Source of the DNA: Frateuria sp. Soil773
Lineage (GTDB): Bacteria > Pseudomonadota > Gammaproteobacteria > Xanthomonadales > Rhodanobacteraceae
Assembly: GCF_001428405.1 (NCBI RefSeq)
Contig: NZ_LMSL01000039.1
Span: forward strand, 124,237 to 173,164
DNA length: 48,928 bases
Direction: 5' to 3'
Every line of letters starts with the position of its first letter. Positions within the stretch are counted from its first letter, which is position 1. The translations under genes were made by a program, and so were the position numbers. Under the pieces are notes generated by a model. It was not told where the DNA came from. It made no database searches and saw only the letters and a list, made by a program, of their open reading frames with translations. Shown here one piece after another: positions 7,252 to 15,070 of this stretch.

Positions 7252-10200
7252 ATGCCCATCCCCGATCCGATTCCGCACCCGCCCCTGCCCACCACGCCGA
7301 AGCAGCGCCGCTACTGGACGCCGCCGCACGGCTCCGCCCGCGCCCTGCTGATCGCCGAAGCCGCACGGTCGCACGCCGGCCTGCTGGTGGCGGTGACCCG
7401 CGACACGCAGCGCGCCTCGGCGCTGGAGGACGAGCTGCGCATCTTCGCCGGCGGCCTGCCGGTGCTGCACTTCCCCGACTGGGAAACGCTGCCCTACGAC
7501 GTGTTCAGCCCGCACCCGGAGATCGTCTCGCAGCGCATCGCCACGCTCTACCGGCTGCCGAACGTGAAGCGCGGCGTGCTGGTGGTGCCGGTCGCCACGC
7601 TGATGCAGCGCATCGCGCCGCGCTCGCACATCACCGGCTCCGGCCTGGTGATGGCGAAGGGCCAGAAGCTCGACCTGCTCGCCGAGCAGCGCCGGCTGGA
7701 AGCGGCCGGCTACCGCAACGTGCCGCAGGTGGCCGAGCCCGGCGACTTCGCCGTGCGCGGCGCGCTGATCGACATCTTCCCGATGGGCACGGCCGAGCCC
7801 TACCGCATCGAGCTGTTCGACGACGAAGTGGAATCGATCCGCAGCTTCGACCCGGAAACCCAGCGCTCGCAGCAGACCGTGGACAAGGTCGAGCTGCTGC
7901 CCGCGCGCGAGTTCCCGCTCACCGAGGAAGCCGCCAAGGATTTCCGCAGCAACCTGCGCGAGCGCTTCCCGATCGACGTGCGCCGCTGCCCGCTCTACCA
8001 GGACATGAAGGAAGGCGTGACGCCCGGCGGCATCGAGTACTACCTGCCGCTGTTCTTCCCCGCGAAGAATCCCCACGCGGGCGTGCGCGGCGCGCAGGAA
8101 CCGGACACGGGCACCGCCACGCTGTTCGACTACCTCGCCGACGACGCGCTGATCGTGCTGGGCGAAGGCGCCGGCGAGGCCTCAGAGCAGTTCTGGACGC
8201 AGACCGCGGAACGCTACGACCAGCGCGCGCACGACATCGAGCGCCCCGTGCTGCCCCCGGCCGAGCTGTACCTGTCGCCGGAGCAGTTGCGCGAACAGCT
8301 GAACCGGCGCCTGCGCGTGGAAGTGGTCGAGTCCGGCCACCCGCATGCGGTGAACGCAGGCACCCAGCCCGCACCCGAGCTTCCGCTGAACCGCAAGGGC
8401 GAGGAACCGGGCACCTCGCTGCGCCACTTCCTGTCGAGCTATCCGGGGCGCGTGCTGATCGCCGCGGACTCGGCGGGCCGGCGCGAAGCGCTGATCGAGA
8501 TGCTGGCCGCCGCCGGCCTGAAACCCGGGAACATCGAAAGCTGGCCCGCCTTCGCGGGCGGCCAGGCGAGCCTCGACGACCGACCTGGCCTCGACCGTCA
8601 CCCTGACCATGGTCGTCATCCCGGCCACGATCGTCATCCCGGCCATGATCGTCATCCCGGCGAAGGCCGGGATCCAGCGACTGCGGATGCCGCAAAGGCA
8701 CTGGATGCCGGCCTCCGCCGGAACGACGCCTCCCAGCGCACCGACGGCCAGAAAGCCAGCTCCGCCCTCCCCCGCTTCGCCATCACCATCGCCCCCCTGG
8801 AACAGGGCTTCGCCCTGACCAGGCCCGCGCTCACCGTCCTCACCGAGCGCGAACTGTTCGGCGAACGCGTGCGCACCGAGCGCAGGCGCCGGCGCGGCGC
8901 GGCGCGCGACCCGGAAAGCATCATCCGCGATCTCACCGAGCTGTCGGTGGGCGCGCCGATCGTCCACGTCGACCACGGCGTGGGCCGCTACCAGGGCCTG
9001 GTCTCGATGGAACTGGGCGGCATGGAAGGCGAGTTCCTCGTCATCGAGTACGCCAAGGGCGACAAGCTCTACGTGCCGGTGGCGCAGCTCGGCCTGGTCA
9101 GCCGCTACTCCGGCACCGCGCCGGAACTGGCGCCGCTGCACTCGCTGGGCGGCGACGCCTGGGAGCGCGCGCGCAGGAAGGCCGCCGAGAAGGTGCGCGA
9201 CGTAGCCGCGGAACTGCTGGCGATCTACGCCCAGCGCGAGGCGCGCGGCGGCGAGTCGCTGCCGATCGACCGCCAGTTGGTGGAGGAATTCGGCGCCAGC
9301 TTCCCGTTCGAGGAAACGCCCGACCAGCAGCAGGCCATCGACGCCGTGCTCGCCGACCTCGCCGCGCCGCGCGCGATGGACCGCGTGATCTGCGGCGACG
9401 TCGGCTTCGGCAAGACCGAGGTGGCCCTGCGCGCCGCCTTCGCCGCCGCCACCGCCGGCAAGCAGGTGGCCGTGCTGGTGCCCACTACCCTGCTCGCCCA
9501 GCAGCACTACCGCAACTTCGCCGACCGCTTCGCCGACTGGCCGGTGAAGGTGGACGTGCTGTCCCGCTTCAAGTCGACCAAGGAAGTGAACGAGGCGCTC
9601 AAGCGCCTCGCCGACGGCCACATCGACGTGATCGTGGGCACCCACAAGCTGCTGCAGCCGGACATCAAGTTCAAGAACCTGGGCCTCGTCGTGGTGGACG
9701 AGGAACAGCGATTCGGCGTGCGCCAGAAGGAACGGCTCAAGAAGCTGCGCGCCGAGGTGGACCTGCTCACCATGACCGCCACGCCGATCCCGCGCACGCT
9801 CAACATGGCGATGAGCGGCCTGCGCGACCTGTCGCTGATCACCACCCCGCCCGCGCACCGCATGGCCGTGCGCACCTTCATCTCGGTGTGGGACCCGGCG
9901 ACCATCCGCGAGGCGTTCCAGCGCGAGCTGGCGCGCGGCGGCCAGGTGTACTTCCTGCACAACGAGGTGCAGAGCATCGAGCGCACCGCGCGCGAACTGG
10001 AGGAACTGATCCCCGAGGCGCGCATCGGCATCGCCCACGGCCAGATGGCCGAGCGCGAGCTGGAACGGGTGATGGCCGACTTCCACCGCCAGCGCTTCAA
10101 CGTGCTGGTGTGCACCACGATCATTGAAACGGGAATTGACATTCCTACGGCCAACACCATCATCATCGACCGCGCCGACCGCTTCGGCCTCGCGCAGTTG

Positions 10201-10959
10201 CACCAGTTGCGCGGCCGCGTGGGCCGCTCGCACCACCGCGCCTACGCCTACCTGATCGTGCCCGACCGCAAGGCGATCACCGCCGACGCGGAGAAGCGCC
10301 TGGAGGCGCTGGCCTCGCTGGAGGAACTCGGCGCCGGCTTCACCCTCGCCACCCACGACCTGGAGATCCGCGGCGCCGGCGAGCTGCTGGGCGACGAGCA
10401 GTCCGGCCAGATCCAGGAGATCGGCTTCGGCCTCTACACCGAACTGCTCGAACGCGCGGTGCGCGCGCTCAAATCCGGCAAGGTGCCCGACTTCGACCTC
10501 AGCTCCGAGCACGAGACCGAGGTGGAACTGCACCTCCCCGCGCTGATCCCCGACGACTACCTGCCCGACGTGCACGCGCGCCTCACGCTGTACAAGCGTA
10601 TCGCCAGTGCCCGCAACGACGACCAGTTGCGCGACCTGCAGGTGGAAATGATCGACCGCTTCGGCCTGCTGCCCGAACCGACCAAGACCCTGTTCGCGCT
10701 GTCCGGCCTGAAGCTGATGGCCACCCCGCTGGGCATCCGCAAGCTGGACTTCGGCGCCAACGGCGGCCGCATCGTGTTCCGCGAGAAACCCGAGATCGAC
10801 CCGATGGCGATCATCAAGCTGATCCAGAAGCTGCCCCGCGTCTACAAGCTGGACGGCCAGGACAAGCTGAAGATCACCCTCGACCTGCCTGGCGCCACCG
10901 AGCGCATCCGCAGTGCGCAGGAAGTGCTGGTGCTGCTGGGCGCGCGACGCTCCAACTGA
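7252..10959 (+). CDS. mfd: Transcription-repair coupling factor Mfd
   Basis: 1235 aa. Mfd removes RNA polymerase stalled at DNA lesions and recruits UvrA. The UvrB-like N-terminal module (about 15-330), the RNA-polymerase-interaction domain (LSVGAPIVHVDHGVGRYQG, about 564-582), helicase motif I (GFGKT, K721), the DEEQ box (816-819), the motif region TTIIETGIDIPTANTI and the C-terminal TRCF domain are all present and unbroken. The protein is about 85 residues longer than the E. coli enzyme. Some 60 of these (about 441-503) come from a palindromic repeat inserted in frame within the N-terminal linker/D3 region. ATG 7252 is preferred over the upstream in-frame start at 7162 because conserved sequence begins only after it. 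Confidence 0.97.
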   Translation: MPIPDPIPHPPLPTTPKQRRYWTPPHGSARALLIAEAARSHAGLLVAVTRDTQRASALEDELRIFAGGLPVLHFPDWETLPYDVFSPHPEIVSQRIATLYRLPNVKRGVLVVPVATLMQRIAPRSHITGSGLVMAKGQKLDLLAEQRRLEAAGYRNVPQVAEPGDFAVRGALIDIFPMGTAEPYRIELFDDEVESIRSFDPETQRSQQTVDKVELLPAREFPLTEEAAKDFRSNLRERFPIDVRRCPLYQDMKEGVTPGGIEYYLPLFFPAKNPHAGVRGAQEPDTGTATLFDYLADDALIVLGEGAGEASEQFWTQTAERYDQRAHDIERPVLPPAELYLSPEQLREQLNRRLRVEVVESGHPHAVNAGTQPAPELPLNRKGEEPGTSLRHFLSSYPGRVLIAADSAGRREALIEMLAAAGLKPGNIESWPAFAGGQASLDDRPGLDRHPDHGRHPGHDRHPGHDRHPGEGRDPATADAAKALDAGLRRNDASQRTDGQKASSALPRFAITIAPLEQGFALTRPALTVLTERELFGERVRTERRRRRGAARDPESIIRDLTELSVGAPIVHVDHGVGRYQGLVSMELGGMEGEFLVIEYAKGDKLYVPVAQLGLVSRYSGTAPELAPLHSLGGDAWERARRKAAEKVRDVAAELLAIYAQREARGGESLPIDRQLVEEFGASFPFEETPDQQQAIDAVLADLAAPRAMDRVICGDVGFGKTEVALRAAFAAATAGKQVAVLVPTTLLAQQHYRNFADRFADWPVKVDVLSRFKSTKEVNEALKRLADGHIDVIVGTHKLLQPDIKFKNLGLVVVDEEQRFGVRQKERLKKLRAEVDLLTMTATPIPRTLNMAMSGLRDLSLITTPPAHRMAVRTFISVWDPATIREAFQRELARGGQVYFLHNEVQSIERTARELEELIPEARIGIAHGQMAERELERVMADFHRQRFNVLVCTTIIETGIDIPTANTIIIDRADRFGLAQLHQLRGRVGRSHHRAYAYLIVPDRKAITADAEKRLEALASLEELGAGFTLATHDLEIRGAGELLGDEQSGQIQEIGFGLYTELLERAVRALKSGKVPDFDLSSEHETEVELHLPALIPDDYLPDVHARLTLYKRIASARNDDQLRDLQVEMIDRFGLLPEPTKTLFALSGLKLMATPLGIRKLDFGANGGRIVFREKPEIDPMAIIKLIQKLPRVYKLDGQDKLKITLDLPGATERIRSAQEVLVLLGARRSN
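8614..8728. repeat. Palindromic dispersed repeat, copy C, inside mfd
   Basis: Three 18-bp steps, each starting CGTCATCCCGG (8614, 8632, 8650), lead into a complete palindromic element whose right end is CTGGATGCCGGCC...GGAACGACG. The 18-bp period keeps the mfd frame, and the translated segment (HPGHDRHPGHDRHPGEGRDP, then KALDAGLRRNDA) contains no stop. The right arm has drifted from the other copies (GGAACGACG for GGAATGACG). Confidence 0.93.
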
Positions 10960-11334
10960 TTCAAGCCCCCCGGCACATCCGCCACCTGTGAGAGCAGCTT
11001 CAACTGCGACGATCTTCCGATCCGCCACCAGAACGCAAGGTGTCGCAGCTGAAGCCGTCCCTACCATCGCGCCACGGTGCACCGCGGAAGATATCTCATA
11101 ACCGTACGCCGGAATCTCAACGATCCAGCGGGCCTGCCGCTACCGATCTACTGCGGTTGAGCACATGCGCGTAAGTCTGCGCCATGTGCCTCAACAACTC
11201 CTGCACCGTATCAATGCAGCTTGGTAGGTAGGCACCGTGCAGGACTGGCCCAGGATTCCATAGAGGTATATGCCTGGCTTATCCGGCGGAGCCATAGTCG
11301 AAACACATTTGACGCGACCACCCACTTCAGTGAA
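10960..11334. other. Gene-poor left flank of the cassette array
   Basis: This is the stretch between the mfd stop and the first recognisable attC. I see no credible reading frame on either strand, no tyrosine recombinase and no clear attI site. An integron integrase would be expected on this side, since the cassettes all read rightward. It may be a remnant of an older platform or of a first cassette whose gene has decayed. Confidence 0.6.
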
Positions 11335-11391
11335 ATATGACAATTCGTTCGAGACGGACGGCTTCGTCGCCACTTAACTCCAGCGCCAGGA
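11335..11391 (+). repeat. attC site 1
   Basis: R'' is ATATGAC, followed by AATTCGTTCGAGACGGACGG, then CACTTAACTCCAGC and R' GCCAGGA. The R' core has CC where an active site has TT. It marks the left edge of the first complete cassette. Confidence 0.8.
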
Positions 11392-11413
11392 TTTAGTGAA
11401 GGGATTTCGCCAT

Positions 11414-12007
11414 ATGAGCAATTGGTTCGAAAACAACCAAACAAAGTCGGTCATCCTCTATACGATTCTCGTGGCTGGCACGACATGGACTATTTTCAAT
11501 GTGCTCCTCGACGACAAGAAGCTTGCATCCGCAAAGGCAGAAGTAGATCAGTACAAGGCAAAGACCGAGGTTCTCGAGGCCCAGATTTCACAACTCAAAG
11601 ACGAGAACCAGAAATACCGGAGCTGGCTTGCAGAAACTCCAGGAACGATTCCATATTTTGAATCGGAAATCGCCAAGGCCAAGGAACTGACTTTGTCTGT
11701 AAAGGCCGCGATACCAACAGTCGAGCCCAACATATCCACCGCTGAGGGTAGAGCGGCTGTTCTTACCCGCGGAGAATCGTTGGCCGACCCTGTAACCGGC
11801 GCCATCGTCGGAGTGGGAACGTTCCATCCAGATTTTACGGTGGATATAAACATTACGACTCCGGACGGAAAGACTCAGTCACACCCAAGCTCAAAGGCAG
11901 GTGAAGTATGGGATTTCAGCTACAAATCCGCCCAGTATCGAATCACTCTCTCACGGTCAGACTGGTATAAGAACGAGGCCACCGTGTCACTTAGAGAGCT
12001 CAATTGA
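11414..12007 (+). CDS. Cassette protein: membrane-anchored coiled-coil protein of unknown function
   Basis: 197 aa, not recognised. Residues about 12-30 form one transmembrane helix (SVILYTILVAGTTWTIFNVL). Residues about 34-75 form a coiled coil (KAEVDQYKAKTEVLEAQISQ and onward). The C-terminal half (about 120-197) looks like a small beta domain (FHPDFTVDINITTPDGK, then VWDFSYKSAQYRITLSRSDW). ATG 11414 with GAAGGG upstream is preferred to GTG 11396. The stop overlaps the start of the MazG-like gene, so both travel in one cassette. The region is clearly richer in A+T than the chromosome. Confidence 0.75.
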   Translation: MSNWFENNQTKSVILYTILVAGTTWTIFNVLLDDKKLASAKAEVDQYKAKTEVLEAQISQLKDENQKYRSWLAETPGTIPYFESEIAKAKELTLSVKAAIPTVEPNISTAEGRAAVLTRGESLADPVTGAIVGVGTFHPDFTVDINITTPDGKTQSHPSSKAGEVWDFSYKSAQYRITLSRSDWYKNEATVSLRELN

Positions 12008-12399
12008 GTGACCCGACATCAAAAGGCGGAGCAGCCTCGTTGCGACTCAACTCAACGTTGCGTGCAATCAACATGAAGCTCAGTGATCTCGAAGAGTCAG
12101 CACTACAGCTAAACAAGCTCTATGAACAGCTTGAGGTCAAGAGGTATGGGCGCATCTGGACCACCGAAGAACTTGCGCTTGGTTTCGTAGGGGACGTAGG
12201 CGATCTGGCAAAGCTGATCCAGGCAAACGCCGGCATCCGAAATATTGACGACTGCAAAGCTAAACTTGGCCATGAATTGGCGGACTGTTTATGGTCGATT
12301 ATCGTTCTTGCAAACAAGTGCGACATTGACCTGGGAGCGGAGTTTGCCAGAAACATCAAAGATCTGACCGAATATGTATCTGGCGAGCTAGGCACATAA
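12004..12399 (+). CDS. Cassette protein: MazG-like nucleotide pyrophosphohydrolase
   Basis: 131 aa. The all-alpha MazG pattern is visible: WTTEELALGFVGDVGDLAKL (about 57-76), then LGHELADCLWSIIVLANKCD (about 97-116), giving the acidic residues that hold Mg in this family. The first motif is GDVGD, not the common E-x-x-E. Family members hydrolyse NTPs or dNTPs to the monophosphate and pyrophosphate. TTG 12004 overlaps the upstream stop and suggests translational coupling; ATG 12073 (MKLSDLEESA) is an alternative. The stop codon lies inside attC site 2. Confidence 0.78.
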   Translation: MSDPTSKGGAASLRLNSTLRAINMKLSDLEESALQLNKLYEQLEVKRYGRIWTTEELALGFVGDVGDLAKLIQANAGIRNIDDCKAKLGHELADCLWSIIVLANKCDIDLGAEFARNIKDLTEYVSGELGT

Positions 12400-12452
12400 A
12401 ATTCGTTCAAGCCGATGCCACTCCGCGGCGCGGCTTAATTCCGGCACTGGGC
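12393..12452 (+). repeat. attC site 2
   Basis: CACATAA-AATTCGTTCAAGCCGATGCC, a CCGCGG centre, then GGCTTAATTCCGGC and R' ACTGGGC. The inner part is almost the aadA attC, but both outer core sites are degenerate. R'' supplies the stop codon of the MazG-like gene. Confidence 0.88.
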
Positions 12453-12497
12453 AGCACACAAGCCTCATGACCGTCACCAATCCCCAGGAGGAGCACC

Positions 12498-12839
12498 ATG
12501 GCGAAGTACCTGATCTCCTTTCCCAGCGCAGCAATGGTTGTGCCCGATGGTGAGTTGGGGACGGTAGGCCGCGACGCGCATGCTGTGATTGACGAGGCGA
12601 AAGCCGCTGGCGTGTACGTCTTCGGTGGCGGAATCGACGAAAGTGTACCGCCCGTGCTCGTCTCGGCCGACGGCGCAGTCGCAATGGGCGGCTATCCTTG
12701 GGCGCCCACACTTGACGGCGGCTTCACCGTACTGGAATTGCCTTCGCGCAACGAGGCTGTCGCGTGGGCTGCGCGCATCGCCAAGGCTTGTCGCTGCGAT
12801 CAAGAGTTGCGCGTCTTCGGGTTCGATCCGCAGTCCTGA
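12498..12839 (+). CDS. Cassette protein: YCII-related
   Basis: 113 aa. It begins MAKYLISFPSAAMVVPDGEL and contains the VFGGGIDE and GGFTVLELPSRNEAVAWAAR segments typical of YCII-related ferredoxin-like proteins. A strong ribosome site (AGGAGG) sits 6 bases before the ATG, as is common in cassettes that must bring their own translation signals. It is a distant relative of the DGPF protein at 2593, not a copy of it. Its function is unknown. Confidence 0.82.
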   Translation: MAKYLISFPSAAMVVPDGELGTVGRDAHAVIDEAKAAGVYVFGGGIDESVPPVLVSADGAVAMGGYPWAPTLDGGFTVLELPSRNEAVAWAARIAKACRCDQELRVFGFDPQS

Positions 12840-12850
12840 AGGCCGAGCCG

Positions 12851-12888
12851 GAATGACGGGCAAGCGCGGCTTAGTTCAAGCGTCAGAC
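12851..12888 (+). repeat. attC site 3 (short form)
   Basis: GAATGACGGGCAAGCGCGG followed by CTTAGTTCAAGC and R' GTCAGAC. The right half is aadA-like. The left half lacks the CGTTCAAG box, so the site is shortened or partly deleted. Confidence 0.65.
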
Positions 12889-12912
12889 CGCACGTAGCAC
12901 GTAGAGGGTGCC

Positions 12913-13269
12913 ATGCTCATAGGTTCATGCCATTGTGGGGCTGTAAAGATCCAGGTCCCGTACAAGCCACGACGCCTCACAAGCTGCAATTGCTCAATCT
13001 GCCGCCGCCATGGTGGCATCTTCGGCTACTACGACAAGAGCAGGGTGAAAATCACTGCTCGCAGAAGTGCACTGGACCGTTACGTTTGGGGCGACAAATG
13101 CCTTGTGCTTTGCAGATGCGCCACCTGCGGCTGCGTGACCCATTGGGAGCCCATCGATTGCGCCAGCAACAGGATGGGCGTCAACTTCCGCAACTTTGAC
13201 CCGACCGTGATCGAGTCAACCCGGGTTCGGAGATTTGATGGCGCGAATACCTGGAAGTTTCTGGACTAA
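12913..13269 (+). CDS. Cassette protein: GFA-type zinc-binding (CENP-V/GFA) family
   Basis: 118 aa. Zinc ligands occur as CHCGAV (C6, C8), CNCSICRRHGG (near 25-30) and CRCATCGC (near 88-95), the three cysteine groups of the glutathione-dependent formaldehyde-activating (GFA) fold. Many GFA-fold proteins have no proven formaldehyde activity. The start ATG 12913 follows attC site 3 by 24 bp. About 140 bp of non-coding sequence separate the stop from attC site 4. Confidence 0.83.
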   Translation: MLIGSCHCGAVKIQVPYKPRRLTSCNCSICRRHGGIFGYYDKSRVKITARRSALDRYVWGDKCLVLCRCATCGCVTHWEPIDCASNRMGVNFRNFDPTVIESTRVRRFDGANTWKFLD

Positions 13270-13410
13270 GCGGCGCACGGTCATACGGTGGTGCGCGTGC
13301 ATGCTGAACAATGGCAGAAAGAGCCATCCATAGCTTAAGCTGGCCCAACAAGGCGCCGCAGCCGACCGCCATCCCGCTACTCGGCCTGTCGCCTGCGGAG
13401 CCCATGAGGC

Positions 13411-13466
13411 GCCCGACAATTCGCTCAAGGCAGACGCTACCGACACCGTTAGCTCAAACGTTAGAC
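13411..13466 (+). repeat. attC site 4 (canonical R')
   Basis: R'' GCCCGAC, then AATTCGCTCAAGGCAGACGC, then GTTAGCTCAAAC and R' GTTAGAC. R' matches the GTTRRRY consensus exactly, one of three sites in the array with an intact GTT. Confidence 0.92.
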
Positions 13467-13483
13467 GCCAAGAGGTGAGCTCG

Positions 13484-13786
13484 ATGAACATGGCAGCCAA
13501 CCGATTCATAGCGCACAACAGCGTTTTCGCCTGGATTGCCCTGGTGTCGTGCGCCCTCTTGCTCATCCCGCTTGGCGCCATGCAGTTCACTACTGAAGTC
13601 AACTGGGGGACCGCGGACTTTATCGTAATGGGCGTCCTTCTTTTTGCTGCTGGCTCGGCATTTGTGCTCGTCGCGAGGAAGGTCTCTTCCAGGCACCGGC
13701 TGCTAGTCGGCGCCCTGGTCTTCGCTGCGTTCCTCTACGTCTGGGCGGAACTTGCGATCGGTGTTTTTACGAATATCGGCAACTGA
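13484..13786 (+). CDS. Cassette protein: small three-helix membrane protein
   Basis: 100 aa, not recognised. Hydrophobic helices lie at about 14-33 (FAWIALVSCALLLIPLGAM), 44-63 (DFIVMGVLLFAAGSAFVLVA) and 72-93 (LLVGALVFAAFLYVWAELAI). The polar loop ARKVSSRHR probably faces the cytoplasm. ATG 13484 sits after AGAGGTGAG; GTG 13475 is a weaker alternative. Small membrane proteins of this kind are frequent cassette cargo. Confidence 0.78.
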   Translation: MNMAANRFIAHNSVFAWIALVSCALLLIPLGAMQFTTEVNWGTADFIVMGVLLFAAGSAFVLVARKVSSRHRLLVGALVFAAFLYVWAELAIGVFTNIGN

Positions 13787-13817
13787 GCTTCCTTGCGGGT
13801 CCGGGCGGAACGCTGTC

Positions 13818-13871
13818 GCCCGACATTGCTCCAGGCCAACGGCCTCGCCGCACTTAACTCAGGCGCTAGCT
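13818..13871 (+). repeat. attC site 5
   Basis: R'' GCCCGAC, then ATTGCTCCAGGCCAACGG, then CACTTAACTCAGGC and R' GCTAGCT. R' differs from consensus at the second base of the GTT triplet. Confidence 0.88.
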
Positions 13872-13874
13872 GCC

Positions 13875-14162
13875 ATGGGCACGGAGTCGCAAGTGATCGC
13901 AATCTTCGACAACGACGACACCGAGTACGCCATGTGGATTTCGGCTTACCCCGAGAGCTACGTCGTCAACATGCGACGTGGTTACTCACCGTCGTACATG
14001 GTGCCGCATCATGGTCGTCGTCCAACGGTCAGCCCCGTCACATCACTTCGGGCGTTTGCCCTTGCTGTCGCAAGGCAGCCTTCGAGCAAACGCCCGACAA
14101 CGCACAAGCGGGTGCGCCGACACGCGCTGCCCAACTCCAGCGTCAGGCAACACGAGGAGTGA
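13875..14162 (+). CDS. Cassette protein of unknown function; 3' end runs through an attC site
   Basis: 95 aa. The first half (IAIFDNDDTEYAMWISAYPE, then SYVVNMRRGYSPSYMV) looks like a real folded domain. The second half is rich in Arg, Ser and Pro and is partly encoded by attC site 6, so it is unlikely to be native. The next frame continues with HITSGVCPCCRKAAF, a cysteine-bearing segment that could be the original C-terminus, which would mean a frameshift near 14000. ATG 13875 is three bases after attC site 5. Confidence 0.5.
   Translation: MGTESQVIAIFDNDDTEYAMWISAYPESYVVNMRRGYSPSYMVPHHGRRPTVSPVTSLRAFALAVARQPSSKRPTTHKRVRRHALPNSSVRQHEE
14092..14148 (+). repeat. attC site 6
   Basis: R'' GCCCGAC, then AACGCACAAGCGGGTGCG, then TGCCCAACTCCAGC and R' GTCAGGC. 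R'' and R' are inverted copies apart from one base. It lies inside the open frame of the preceding cassette. Confidence 0.85.
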
Positions 14163-14165
14163 ATC

Positions 14166-14660
14166 GTGGCTTTGTCAAAAGGCAAGCAGATCACTGGTTT
14201 GGTTGCATGGCTTGCGGTCAGTTTCATCGCCGCTGCCATCGGCGCCGCTGCGTCAGTGCAGGCCGGCCCGTTCTATACACGGCTCGCGCGCCCGCAATGG
14301 GCCCCGCCACCCGACCTGTTCGGCCCCGTCTGGACCGTCCTGTACGCGCTCATGGGTATTGCGGCGTGGCTGGCCTGGCGTGCCGGAGGGTTCCGGACCT
14401 CGCGGACGGCCCTCAGTCTGTTTCTGGTGCAGCTTGTGCTCAATGCGATCTGGAGCTGGCTGTTCTTCGGTTGGCACCTGGGCGCCTTGGCCTTCGCGGA
14501 CATCGTGCTGCTTTGGGTGCTTGTCATCGCAACTCTTGTTGCGTTCTGGCGTATCAAGCCATTGGCAGGCATGTTGCTCGTCCCATACCTGCTCTGGATC
14601 AGCTTCGCTTCCGCGCTCAACCATGCAGTGTGGCAACTCAATCCGCGGATCCTGGGTTAG
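14166..14660 (+). CDS. tspO: Cassette protein: TspO/MBR family membrane protein
   Basis: 164 aa, normal length for TspO. Five transmembrane helices and the hallmark segments are present: RPQWAPPPDLFGPVWTVLYA (about 39-58), NAIWSWLFFGWH (about 98-109) and PYLLWISFASALNHAVWQLN (about 139-158). TspO binds porphyrins and other hydrophobic ligands in the membrane and is linked to stress and tetrapyrrole handling. The start is GTG after a GAGGAG ribosome site at the very end of attC site 6. The gene symbol reflects the family; its role in this host is unproven. Confidence 0.92.
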   Translation: MALSKGKQITGLVAWLAVSFIAAAIGAAASVQAGPFYTRLARPQWAPPPDLFGPVWTVLYALMGIAAWLAWRAGGFRTSRTALSLFLVQLVLNAIWSWLFFGWHLGALAFADIVLLWVLVIATLVAFWRIKPLAGMLLVPYLLWISFASALNHAVWQLNPRILG

Positions 14661-14671
14661 CGGATGGTATT

Positions 14672-14731
14672 GCCCAATCACTCACTCAAGCAGACGCCGC
14701 TAAACGGCAAGGCTTGACTCAGGTGCCAGAT
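14672..14731 (+). repeat. attC site 7
   Basis: R'' GCCCAAT, then CACTCACTCAAGCAGACGCC, then GGCTTGACTCAGGT and R' GCCAGAT. R' has CC for TT. Confidence 0.85.
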
Positions 14732-14738
14732 CGCAGAC

Positions 14739-14978
14739 ATGCCCTTGAAGAATCCCGTTACCTTTACGATTCTGGTGCTTGCTGTACTGATTGGTGCAAG
14801 CATCGTCACGTATGTCTATGGCTTTCCACTGCTGGAAGGATCCCGGATAGGTTGCCAGGTCGGTGGCGGCGTAAGGTCTTTTGGTTGCTCTACATCATTC
14901 GGGACATTCATGATCTGGGTCGTTCTCGCAACCGGCTTAGCAATCGGCGCCATCTGGAGCAAGTTTGGTCGGCAGTAG
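14739..14978 (+). CDS. Cassette protein: small two-helix membrane protein
   Basis: 79 aa, not recognised. Helices are at about 8-28 (TFTILVLAVLIGASIVTYVYG) and 53-73 (TFMIWVVLATGLAIGAIW). The loop between them holds two cysteines (GCQVGGG and GCSTSFG) that could form a disulphide if the loop is periplasmic. The gene begins 8 bp after attC site 7 and fills the cassette. Confidence 0.72.
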   Translation: MPLKNPVTFTILVLAVLIGASIVTYVYGFPLLEGSRIGCQVGGGVRSFGCSTSFGTFMIWVVLATGLAIGAIWSKFGRQ

Positions 14979-15006
14979 ACAGGCGCTCGGCCTCGCCAGG
15001 TTTGCG

Positions 15007-15063
15007 GCCTGGCAATTCGTTGAAGACAGAAGGCTACGATGCCGCTTAATTCCGGCGTTGGAA
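15007..15063 (+). repeat. attC site 8 (near-canonical R')
   Basis: R'' GCCTGGC, then AATTCGTTGAAGACAGAAGG, then CGCTTAATTCCGGC and R' GTTGGAA. R' keeps the GTT triplet needed for strand exchange. Confidence 0.88.
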
Positions 15064-15070
15064 GGTGAAC

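Noticed and set aside
8182-11082. A 966-codon open frame antisense to mfd
   Set aside because: It is a GC-rich shadow of mfd with no family motifs, while the sense frame encodes every Mfd domain.
11191-11444. Small minus-strand frames left of the cassette array, as a possible integrase fragment
   Set aside because: No tyrosine-recombinase motifs (R, H-x-x-R, Y) or integron-specific segment could be found.
13270-13410. A second attC in the 140 bp before site 4, starting at GGCCCAACAAGG
   Set aside because: The R''-like GCCCAAC is present, but no matching inner boxes or R' follow at the right spacing.
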